Part shown: positions 1 through 11,100 of the stretch, piece by piece | Numbering within the stretch: position 1 is the stretch's first letter | Layout of the letters: each line of letters starts with the position of its first letter | Assembly (NCBI GenBank): GCA_019096065.1 | Contig: JAGUCH010000001.1 | Span: 10,850,001-10,914,000, forward strand | Source of the DNA: Paracyclopina nana | Lineage: Eukaryota; Arthropoda; Copepoda; Cyclopoida; Cyclopettidae | DNA: 64,000 bases | Direction: 5' to 3' | Notes under the pieces: generated by a model | What the model saw: the letters and a program-made list of their open reading frames with translations, nothing else | What the model was told of the DNA's origin: nothing | Databases searched by the model: none | Position numbers and translations under genes: made by a program

Positions 1-3000
1 CTGATGAGACAGCCATTGCTGATGAGACAGCCATTGCTGATGAGACAGCCGTTGCTGATGAGTCAGCCACTCCTGATAAGCTAGCCTCTTCTCATGAAAC
101 GGCTTCTTTTGATGAGAAAACAATCACTGCAAGTGCTGATGAGCCAGCTACTGCTGATGAGCAAGCCAATGCTGATGACATAGCAATTAATCTTGAGACA
201 GCCTCCACTGTTGAGCCAATCACAACAGCTCAGCAGGCCATTGATGATAAATCTACGACTAATGATGACCCAGCAAACTCTGCTGAACAGGCCACCTCAG
301 ATCAGCTAGCAAAGGTGCTAACCACTGGTGAAGAGGCACCGACTGCTGATCAGCATGCCAATGCTTGTGATCCTGCCAAAATTGATGAGTCATCTACTGC
401 TGGAGGAGCCACCATTGCTGATCAGCAAGACAATTGTAATGGGCTAGTATTGTCAGATGATCCAACACCATCAGATAATGTCCCTGAGCACCAGGCATCA
501 GCAGATGAGCAATCATCAGTAATTGTGTCTGATACTGATGAGCTGGCATCAGCCAATGAGCACGATGATTTGCCTTGGCCAGCATCTGTGGACAAATCTG
601 CTCAATCAGATGAGAATGCTTCATCTGATCAGTATATTCAATCTGAAATGGCTGTTTCCATAAATGAGCCTACTACTTCTGATAAGCCAATGCCATCTAA
701 AGAACCTGATGAAAACACTCCCTCTGTTGAGCCTTCTTCCTCTGATGAGCCTGCTCTCTCAGAAGAACCAGATGAAAATGCTCCCACTGTTGAGCCTGCT
801 CCCTCTAATGAGTCTGCTCTCTCTGTTGAGTCTGCTCCCTCTGATGAGCCTGCTCCCTATGATGAGCCTGCTCCCTCTGAGGAACCTGCTCCCTTTGAGG
901 AACCTGCTCCCTCTGATGAGCCTGCTCTCTCTGGTGAGCCTGCTCCCTCTGATGAGCCTGCTCCCTCTGATGAGCCTGCTCCCTCTGATGAGCCTGCTCC
1001 CTCTGATGAGCCTGCTCCCTCTGATGAGCCTGCTCTCTATAATAAGCCTGCTCTTACAAATGAGCCTGAACCAGTGCCCTCTAATGAGCCTACTGTCTCT
1101 GATGAGCCTGCTCCCTCTGATAAGCCTGCTCCCTCTGATGAGCCTGCTCCTTCTGATGAGCTTGCTCCCTCTAATGAGCCTGCTCCCTCTGATGATCCTA
1201 CTCCCTCTGAAGCTCCTGCTCCCAAAATTGAGCTAGCTTCAGCTATCAAACCAAAAGATGATAAAGTATCACCTTCTGATGAGCCTAGGGAAAAGCAAAA
1301 TGGTACATTTTGTAAAAAAGTGGAAGTTTCAAGTGTAGCACCTTTAGAAAAAATTTTCGGTATCGCACAGAAAATTGAGGAAGGTGACAACTTTTGTGGG
1401 ATTGAGACAGAAGTCTCATTGCAAGAATTCACCTCAAAAGTGGCCCATAGAGTTGTAAAACTTAACGAAACCCATCCCACTAAGGATGTCGCAACATACT
1501 CCCAAGAAGAAGTTGATCATTCAATTGTTGATATGATTGAGCCTGTTCATGGTACTGCTTGCCCAGAGGATAGTAGCAAAGAACATCATGATCAAAAGGA
1601 AAAGGCAGACTTACTTCCATCAGAGGCTGTTGAAGAAACATCTACCATGATTGATGTGGATCATGAAGGTAAAACTAATTTTCCTTCTAGGATAGATCAT
1701 ACAAATAGGAACAAATGTTTTACTCACTTTTTACTTTCTAGCAGCTGATTCATCTCCAAGCAAGCTTGAAGCAGTTATTGAAGGTGAGCAACCTTATGGT
1801 CCTTTTGATAAATTGCCTTTTAGAGTTAGCCTTTCTTGTGTCAATAAATATCACAAAATAAAATGCACATTGGATTGGCAAAGCATAGAAATCAGCATTA
1901 TTTCATAAAATTATTTTATCATTCCATAGGTGAGAAGATTGGTAGTAACCAAGAAGAAATCATTGTTGAGCATCGAGTAACTTTTGGCGAGGCCACTGAA
2001 ATTGAAGTGGTCAACGAAGGCCAAAATTCCGTCCATTCAAATGGCTGTGATAACCACCTTGATAAGTCCCTAGAAGATAAGAAATACGGAAAAGAAGCGT
2101 CGAACGACTTGGAGATAAGTCCTCATGACACAAACAATGGATCAGAGCCACATCATGATAGAGAGGACTTGGAAGATTCTGAGCCCAGACTTCCAGATGA
2201 AGGATGTTTTAGAACCAGACCTGATAGCCCACCTGCCTCAGTTGATGAGACATCTAGCAAAAGGAAAAGCCGGACAATGAAGAGGCTCCAAATGATCACT
2301 TGGAGAAGCCTGAGCTCACCCTTACTGAGCCTGGTTCCACTATGTCTGAGCCCATCACAGAAGCCGGGGTCGAGGTGTCAGCTACTGAGGATGTCAGTCA
2401 AACTGAATCCAGTCCAGAATCGAATCTGGAATCATTAGAAAAAGTTGATACAGAGGGGAAAGCTGAAAATGGATCTGAGCCAGCTGATGAAGCAACTGAT
2501 ACTCATGTAGAGGATTCTGATGAGAGACAAGTGGATGATTCCACGCAATCTGAACTCGGCTCCGAGGATCAAGGCCAAGCAACTACCGAGTCTGAGGTTC
2601 CGGAAATGGAGTCACAGGAAAATAAAGGCTTGCTTCCTCAAGAAGTTGCTTCCTCTCATCCTGAAAAAGAGCTGGAGATTGTTGAAGAAATTGAAGGACA
2701 TCCAGAAGGGGACGAAAATGGCAACGGTGAGCCCCAAAATGACGATGCTTCAGTGGAAGCACAAGATGGCAACGGAAATCTAGCTGGACATAATTCTTCA
2801 GGCTCGATCTGTGATACTACCAATGGCACCAAAGAGGAACCGGAAAATACGGAAGCACCCGCTCAAGCGGACAAAGAAGCTAAAGACAACGAACATATCG
2901 TGGCTGACTTGTCCACTGCTGAGAACACCGGAAGTGAAACAAAACCAGATTTGACCCTACCCACTTCAGTGAGTTTCACGAAATCAGAACCCTCACTTAC

Positions 3001-4150
3001 ATCCCCAACTAAGAGTAGCACTACTGAGGACGCTGTGACTCCCTCAGTGGAAGATAAATCCAAAAGCTCTGAAGTGGTTCTCGACCCGTGCACACTTGCT
3101 CAAGGATTTGAAGAGTTGTCCCAGAAGAAACTCCTGGGAGGACTCCAATCTTCATTGGATGTGAAAACCCCAGACTCACCTGGCTCATTAAAAGAGTTTC
3201 CCTCTGAAGTAGCCCATAGAGTAGTGAAACACATTGAAAAGAATCCATCAGAGGACAAAACTGAGGCTCCAGAAGAGGCCTTTGACATTGTGGAGCTAGA
3301 GCCCACTTTTGAAGTTGTGTCAAGCTTTGAAACAGTTGAGCTAAAAGCTAGCTCTGCAATTATCACAACTACAACCACGAGCACTGAGATCGAGACAACC
3401 GCAATTTCATCATTTGAAGTAATTGAAACAGCAGCCTCAGTGACTGAGGCTGAAGTGACCAGTATTTTTGGAGCAGAGGGAGGAGAGGAGAAAAAGGGTG
3501 TGGTTGAAAAGGCTGGGGGAGCAATGCAAGCTGTCTCATCTTTCTTTGGATTTGGCTCTTCCAAAAAAGATCAAGAGACCAAGGTTGACGAGGAGGTCGC
3601 CAAATGGGGTAAGCCTTTGGGACTTCCCAGCCCCATTCATCCTGGAGGATCAGCCAAGTCGCTGAATAATGACACAAATAAAGCAAAGTCCCATGGGGGT
3701 GGCGTAAGAAAGACCGAAAGGAAAGTGACGCCGTTATACATGGATTTGGCCTATGTCCCTCACCATGGCGATGCCAATTACACCGACATTGAGTTCTTCA
3801 AGCGGGTACGAGCTAGGTATTATGTATTCAGTGGAGTGGAACCCAGCCGAGCTGTTTTTGATGCTCTCTTGGAGGCAAAGAAAACTTGGGACAACAAAGA
3901 TCTAGGTAAGGAGATTAATGGACTTGGTTTTTTTGCCTCGATTTAATGGTTTTCTTCTCCCTTTTTTGCGAACTGAACAGAGGTGACAATAATCCCAACC
4001 TATGACTCTGATGTCCTTGGCTACTGGGTAGCTGACAACGAGGACGCGTTGACCGAGCACAAAATTGACTTGGCACCTTCGGCCTCTCGCTGTACCATAA
4101 ATTTGCAAGACCACGAGACGAGCTGCGCAGCCTACAGATTGGAATTCTAA
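1..4150 (+). CDS. futsch: Microtubule-associated protein futsch/MAP1, 3' portion
   Basis: Neuronal microtubule-associated protein of the MAP1A/1B/futsch family, which stabilises axonal and synaptic microtubules. The 5' end lies outside the window. Exons read: <1-1668, 1742-1783, 1930-3905, 3981-4150, all joining in phase 1. The upstream part is an acidic Ser/Pro/Glu-rich tract with tandem six-residue APSDEP-type repeats. The family is recognised from the C-terminal light-chain region: WGKPLGLPSP, then PLYMDLAYVPHH, FFKRVRARYYVFSG, EPSRAVFDALLE and a final EF followed by TAA. A module containing VAHRVVK occurs twice (about 1438-1458 and 3209-3229). One inconsistency: the 1930-3905 exon changes reading frame near 2255-2275, so either a base is missing in this assembly or the allele is broken. 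Identification is firm; the 5' extent is unknown. Confidence 0.9.
720..1230 (+). repeat. 18-bp coding minisatellite (APSDEP repeats) in futsch
   Basis: About 28 degenerate 18-bp units of the form cctgctccctctgatgag run in the MAP1 frame and encode repeated Ala-Pro-Ser-Asp-Glu-Pro. Several units around 946-1030 are almost identical, which indicates recent slippage. The +1 frame is also open over the array (Leu/Met/Pro-rich), a by-product of the repeat rather than a second gene. Long acidic repeats are normal in insect futsch, although there the known unit is much longer. Confidence 0.9.
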
Positions 4151-5199
4151 AGGATATTACTGCTATTGCATGAGAAAAACCTTAGTGAAAAGTCGCCGTC
4201 ATAAAATCGAATTTGGTGCTTTGATTGCATTCAGAATTGGCTGGAGACAAAATTGAAAAGATGGGTTGAGTGCTGTGAATGCAGACTTGAAATGGATTCG
4301 CTTAAAAAAAAACTAATAATCGAGAGCGCCTTTAAATGATACAATAATTTTGAATTACCAGTACATACAATTACAACCATTCTGCTGTTGATAATAACCA
4401 TGATTACTCACTTGTAAAGCATGTGAAAAAACAAAACATTCTCGATTATACTGCTAAGCATCCAGCATATTTTAGCTTGAAAAAAGACATCTACAGTAAC
4501 TTATTGAAATAAGGCATTAATTAAATTTCCCCCACACCCCATTCCAATACAATTGAAAAAAGCAAAAAAAAGCATAAAAAATTGAACACATCAACTTCTA
4601 CCACTATACAATAACATATTTACCAAGTATGATGTAGTGCTACATTACAACAATAAGCTACTTACTGATCCACCCTAACTAATATTGTGTTTCAATCTGA
4701 ATACTACCATAACTGTATAAATGTGTCGCTTACCTCTCCCTTGAAAAAGCCTCCTGCTGAATTAAAGTGATACGAAATTCATCTTTTTAGATATCTAGGA
4801 AACAACAATTGATGCGCACTCATTATTAGGGTAAGAATTTAGATCAAAATTGTAAACCATTATGTGACAAACAGCAACTACTACTACTCATCGTCAAATA
4901 AAAGCTTGATTCAGAACTCCATCAATGTTAGCGGAAAGTTGCAGTCTGTGCAACCTCGCAACCTCGATCGATAGTGTTGGCTCGTTTTTTATTATCATAG
5001 TTTAACTAAGCTGATGCTAAACAACAAAGTACGTAAACAGTGTTTTAATTATTATCGTGTTCCTTTTGGTATTTTTTCAATTAGCGCAGACACGAGACGG
5101 TACAATCGCCTCTTCGCTTCAAGTATCCGTTCGCAGCCCTCCACATCATTTCGTCTCCTATGGGATGAATTAACAGTGCACGTTTCAAATATTGGTTCA
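4151..5199. other. Intergenic region between convergent futsch and otp
   Basis: AT-rich sequence holding the 3' UTRs of two convergent genes. A plus-strand aataaa at about 4895-4900 could serve futsch, and a minus-strand AATAAA (tttatt at 4988-4993) lies about 207 nt past the otp stop. I see no coding exon. Confidence 0.6.
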
Positions 5200-8100
5200 T
5201 TAAATATCGGCGACGTTTGTACCCATGCTGCTGAAGGAAGGCTCCAGAGTGTTGACACATTCGCCAGAATTGGGCAGAGGGGGAGAAGCACTCATTTCGC
5301 CAGGAGAAGCATTGCCAAGGCTCCCTGCAAATACACGTGAGCTTTCAGTACAGTTTTCTTGAATGCCAACATCCACCCAAATCATTAAGATCTCAACAAA
5401 GGGCAGGCATTATTTGACAGATTTGATGGCAATGCAATGGAAAATCGCATAAATGCGACAGTGGAAAATTACAAAATAACACACCTTTAGGGGCAGGATT
5501 TTCAGCCAAGTTCGCCACGTCTCGTTCCTGAAAGAATCCTCCAGCATTGGCTGGGCTGCTCATGTATCCCTGATGGTGCTGTTGCTGAAGATGCTGGCTG
5601 CTGTTTGCCATTGGGCTACTATTATGGCTATACATGACATTGCAGCTGTTCATCGAAGATCCTGCCAAAGTGGACGTCATGGGGTTAGGAGAGCCTCCCA
5701 GGCTGCAGGATGGGGCTGTGGTTAAGTTGCTGCTGTTGCAGTTGCTGGACTGGTTGAGCGCTGCCAAAGAGCTACCAATGAAGCCACTCTGGCCAAACGA
5801 TTGGCTCAGATGGCTCAGCCCTGAAAAGGTTGCTGTTCTTTACAAATTGAGCAACACTTATGTAAATGAAAGGTAGCTGTTAGTAACCTGAATATCCCGA
5901 AGAACCCCAGCCGAAAGATGGCACCAAGGGCGGCAAATTATGAGATGGCATTAGATTAGTCGGTGAGTGGAGCATATTGTTGCCCTTTCGCTGCTTTTTC
6001 CACTTGGCTCTCCTATTTTGAAACCAGACCTTCACCAAGAAAACGAGGATACAAATGTTAGTGTGGAAAACCCGAATACTTTGTATTTCAACAACTATAT
6101 TGGATTCAGTTAAGAAGCATGCAGTCAAAACGAGTCATGCAAATTGGGGTCTTGCAGCCACGCCGGCGGCTCGCCATTCAGCTGATTATTCAACCACTGG
6201 TTGTAGGCTTCCTGGTTGATATCGGTGCATGCAACGTAACTCTCGTCACTGCTCTCATTATTACCAGTTTCACTGTATGGGTGGTTCATTCCATTTGGAG
6301 CAACTGAGTTATTATTTGAGCCAGATGAGTACATCGTTTCGGCAGGACTCTTCTTCTTTTTCTTCCACTTAGCTCGCTGATTTTGGAACCAAACCTGAAC
6401 ACGAGGAGGGGGGAAAAGGACAACAAAAAGTTAAAAAACAAACAGACAAAGGCATGCATTATTGAGATGCAAACATAAAAAATCTACCATGACGATTTCT
6501 GCTATACGTAGTTCTACAATAGAATATTGTATTCTTGGGATTGACTCCAAGTGTAGTAAATGCAAATCTGGGTCTAATCTGAGAAGTCGGGGATCATTTG
6601 AATCTCGTATATACTACATACGAAGGTTGTGAGCTGTAATGAGGTGTGTGTGAGGGGGGTCTGGCGTTATTACAATAATGTTGTCGAGAATCTGAGCTAG
6701 CAAATAATGTATGAGGCTCCGTCGAGGCCGCGTGAACCGCCGAGGCCGCTAAATCCCTGCTGACATGTGTGAGCGCGCTAAAAGTCGACACCAACAATGA
6801 AAAGCTCCCCCTAGCTCAGATCCTTTCCAGCCTCCCTTGGGTACAAATAGCAATGTTTGGAGATATATTTCCTTGGACAGAGGGTAATCTGTTGAGTCTA
6901 GCTGCCAGCAGACCCAAACATTATTAGCTCGACTCTCCTCTCAAATGGAGTTCACTAGCTGCATTCTTTTCCCTTTCTCTTGCTGGCTTTCAAATACAAA
7001 ATCATGCAGAAAACCCCAATATCTTGCCATGTAAGAGCACCTTTTTCGCTTGTAGTGTTGCTGGTCGTCATCAATTATGCAATCACGTTTCATTTGAGAC
7101 AGTGAAGTTGTAGCGCAGCGCATAAAAACAGTTTCTCGAGATTTGGGGCGAAGCTCTTCAAAATCCCTTTTTCTACCATTCGAGATCACTTTTTGAACTC
7201 TCATGGAAGAACGATTTTCTCAAGTTCATGGACGAAGGAGAAACGTGAGCGAGCAAAATGGTCTGCTTTGCATTCAGAACGCGCGCATTGGTCTCCATTT
7301 TCCCCGTGGTCGCGGCTTTCACACCTTGGATTTGTGGAATTGCTTTAAAATCACCTTATTTTCTCTAGCCCTCATAAATGGCAAAAACGAGAGCAGGGCT
7401 TTACTCGAAGCGAGCTGAGAGGAAACGAGCGCCAAAAACAGAATTGTGTGCCGGCAGACAATTGCTAAAAGTGAACATGGAAAGCCCATAAAAGCAACAA
7501 AGAAGTGTCTAAGAATCGAAATTACCCTTTTATGGCCGTTTCATTGGCTATATGATCCCCATTATGACTATATGGCTTTCTAAATTTAACAAAACAATCG
7601 ATGGAGCATTTTAATGATGTGAAATGCATATGAGACCACATCATCATGCTCGTGGATTTTTATGGCTGTTTCCCCTTTGATTAAAGTTGCCATTATAAAT
7701 CATTTTAATGGCGCAAATTCTAAGACCCTCGTCGGCATAAAGAAGATAGCAGTAGGGCTCGTTGTAGCGAGAAAAAGCCGTGTAATTGCATAGCTAATGA
7801 GCTGTAACCAAAAGTCATGTTTTTAAAAAAGTTGTCTCGTGATCAAATAATTTGAAAATGGCACTTCTTTTCTTGGGAGTAAAACTCATGGCTTTATCCC
7901 ACGTAGGATTTAGAATCCAGAGTCTGCGCCATGTGTCCCACGTACTGGTCACCACGTGTTTTCGATCCCCACCAGAAAGTGTCACTTTCAACATAAATCT
8001 CGATCGGGATTCCAACGAATAAATAGTAAAAAAAAAGGTTCATCGCACCGTAATTTGTAAACAAGCTCACACAACCTAGCACTCTAAAAAATAAAAATAA

Positions 8101-11100
8101 AACTGGTGGGGTCAAATGTGGGGCCGATATGTGTGTAAAGTCCCCAAACGTGGAGCTTACAGACCTATTCCTTTCTCTATTATTATTGCAGCCCTTTGTA
8201 GCTTCACTATGGGGCAGCTCGCGCTAAAAAGTCCGAATTGCTTTCCAAAAAGTTTTTAATCTAGAGCCAATGAATTGAGCTTCATTTATTTGACTTTAGC
8301 CGATCTATCAGCCGCGGCATGACGAGCTTTGCGTGACAGATTGAGTAAAAGGTCTTGATATATCCTTTGCAGTATATTGAGGAAGGGGGAGGGGGTGCTA
8401 AATGGCCATGGGATTTCGGATTCTTCCATGTGGTCAACAGCATCGGTTCAATAACACACCAGGAAATGACGACGGCCGCTAGTGGCTGAGCTCATTAAAA
8501 ATTGGGCGCTAATAAAAGTCCGATTGCGTCGGGAAGATGTGGATGTGCTCTGGCAGCAACAGCGGAGTAAAAGGATGTGCGCAAATGGAGAGACCGTGTC
8601 GTCGTGGATCTCATGGGACCTCATCCGTCAACTCCCGCTTACAAAGAGACTACTGGAGTCAGAAAGTGTATAATGGCGCAATATGCTAGCTAATGCTCAC
8701 CACCACATAGACCTGCAAGCTTGCAAGGGGCGTCCATGCTAAAATATATGGAAAATTCAACGTGGTTCACCAATAAAAGTTGGCTCAAATATGAAAATTC
8801 TATAAAGGGACATATCTTGGCTTTTACTACTTATTGCAAACATAAAATGGCAAAATTTCCCATACAAGAGTGTAAAAAAGCCACAGATGGCTATGAGAGA
8901 AAGGATTTTGAAAAGGAGGCTCAATTTATTTTTTTGATCTCATTGTATTGTACATAAGCGTTGTGACTTGCATAAAAAGCTTTTGCTAAGATTTTCTTCC
9001 CGCTTAATAGTTGTAATGGCTGACTTGTTTGCTTAGAAGCTTGCGTCCCGCCAACAAAGCTTTGCACTTTTCGCACTTATCTGATACAAGTCACACGACC
9101 AAAACTATTGAGTTATTGGTGTTGACAAAACAAACCTGCCGTTAGCTGCTGTGGTAATAGATGGAAGATCACCAATGGAGCTCTTCAGGTAGTCATAGAA
9201 TAGAATATTCAGTTCAGTCGTAAAACGCGGCCCACTACGCGATGCCATAAAACCCAAAATCTGACATTTTTGTGAGATTGAAACGTAAAAAGATCGACTC
9301 AGGGTACAACTGCGGAATTTTTTAAAATAGACAAATTGAAAAAAAAGAAGTTTCCCAACATATTTGGCAGACTGATATTGAAAATAAGAAATAAAGGCCA
9401 GTTCGAGGTAGTAGATCCTATTAGGGGAGTCCAAGCTAGTTCAGGTATAGAAGCTATACGGTGCAGCAGTTGTGGTAGCTTTTGTGACTTCACACCTTTT
9501 TTACAACATCTGAGATTGCCGACAAGTAAATGGACATATTGCACGCACCCGATGTTTTTGCTACGCAGCCAAAGCGAAGGAATGTGCCAAAAGTATCTTT
9601 TTGTCGCTCAGATCAAACTTGTGATATTGTAAACGTTGGCATTTACAGCCATGACATCACACAGCAACTCAAAAATAACCCATCTTCATGTGGAACTGCG
9701 GCATTTAAAAATCATCGAGTGAACGTAGAATTGAGAAAAAAAAATTCTACAGAAATAGCAAAATCGTCATGAGAATAGAAAGCATATCTACAAAAAACGT
9801 GCAACAGCGTTCAATTTTGGCGACTTACCTGAACTCTGGACTCGGTTAATCCTATCCTCATTGCCAACTCTTCGCGCATGAATATGTCCGGATAGTGCGT
9901 CTTGGAAAAGGACCTTTCCAACTCACTCAGTTGTGCCGGAGTAAAACGAGTTCTGTGTCTTTTTTGCTTATTGTTCGAGCTACAATTGGATCCACCACCA
10001 GGAGATTTCAGGCTGACATCGTGTCCCACTGATCCGCCACCGTGCAGCAAGTGTGGATGGTTAATTAGGTCATTGGCACCTGAAAATTCTGAAGAAAAAA
10101 AAAGCATGAAAAAATGATAAAATTTACGCCGCGCTTGTGAGTTTTGAAGAAATAGGTAGAAATCCAAATTCCAACTGAGTTTCTACTCTCTTCAATTACG
10201 CGTTTATGCCAAGATACAGGATTATTACATGCACCAGGGCACAGTGGTTCAAAATCCCTTCTAGACGCGCACGGGGAAAAAACTCGCGAAATCGTCGAAG
10301 TCAATTTTCATAGGGCTCTAAGCTAAAAATTGACTTTCAGAGCTCCCAATTCCGCACATTTCCGCAGCCAATTTTGATGAATAATCATTAAATGGGGTCT
10401 GATTATCATGATAGCAATAATATCTAAATGTCATTCAATGTCAAAGGAAAGTTATAGAATCCTGAAAGTAGGCAAAATTGGCTGTTCTACTGTTTTTCCT
10501 CATGGAAACTTTTTCAAACAAATTTTCATTTTAAAGGTGAATTTCAACTCTTTTCTGTCATTTTTCACTAATTTGAGCTATTTTCATGGCTAAGAAGCTC
10601 TCCCAAAAAGAATCTGAAAATTGGCGTCAAAATGAGAATTTGGCGATTTGGCGGAATTTCACATGAGCGTGAAAATGGCTTTTTGAACCACCGTGCAGGG
10701 TTTCATGAGAGCTTATTTTGTATACCAGTTAAGTAAGAGCTGAGCGCGCTGTTGACCTGACTCAAGTAACGTTTCCCAGTTCAACTTGGTAATAACAGAG
10801 AGCGGCAATCATACAACGCAAATTGATGAGCAGATTGCCAAGGTTGAGACTGAGTTTAGCTAGTAGCTAGTCGAGACATAGGTAGCGCAAAATTTTACGA
10901 AGTCTATCACTCCACCTCGCCAAGTAAATAAGTTCGACCTTCGCCAATTTTAGACGGCTCGCATAGATTCAGCTCGTGAAGATTACTATAGTGCAGGACG
11001 AAATTATTAGTTAAATACCGAGCGCTGGATTTTGATGAGAGTATCTCGCTCATAACAGCAGCTGACCATTTTATGGAAAACTAAGGCGCAGCTCAAACAA

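Noticed and set aside
664..1236. 190-aa Leu/Met/Pro open frame overlapping futsch
   Set aside because: Arises because the 18-bp repeat keeps a second frame open; composition is that of a shifted repeat and it lies inside a clear coding exon.
2255..2280. Programmed -1 frameshift site in futsch
   Set aside because: No canonical slippery heptamer in frame and no obvious pseudoknot; one-base assembly error is simpler.
9336..9632. 98-aa open frame in the otp intron
   Set aside because: No homology or codon pattern recognised; lies in an AT-rich intron with many chance frames.
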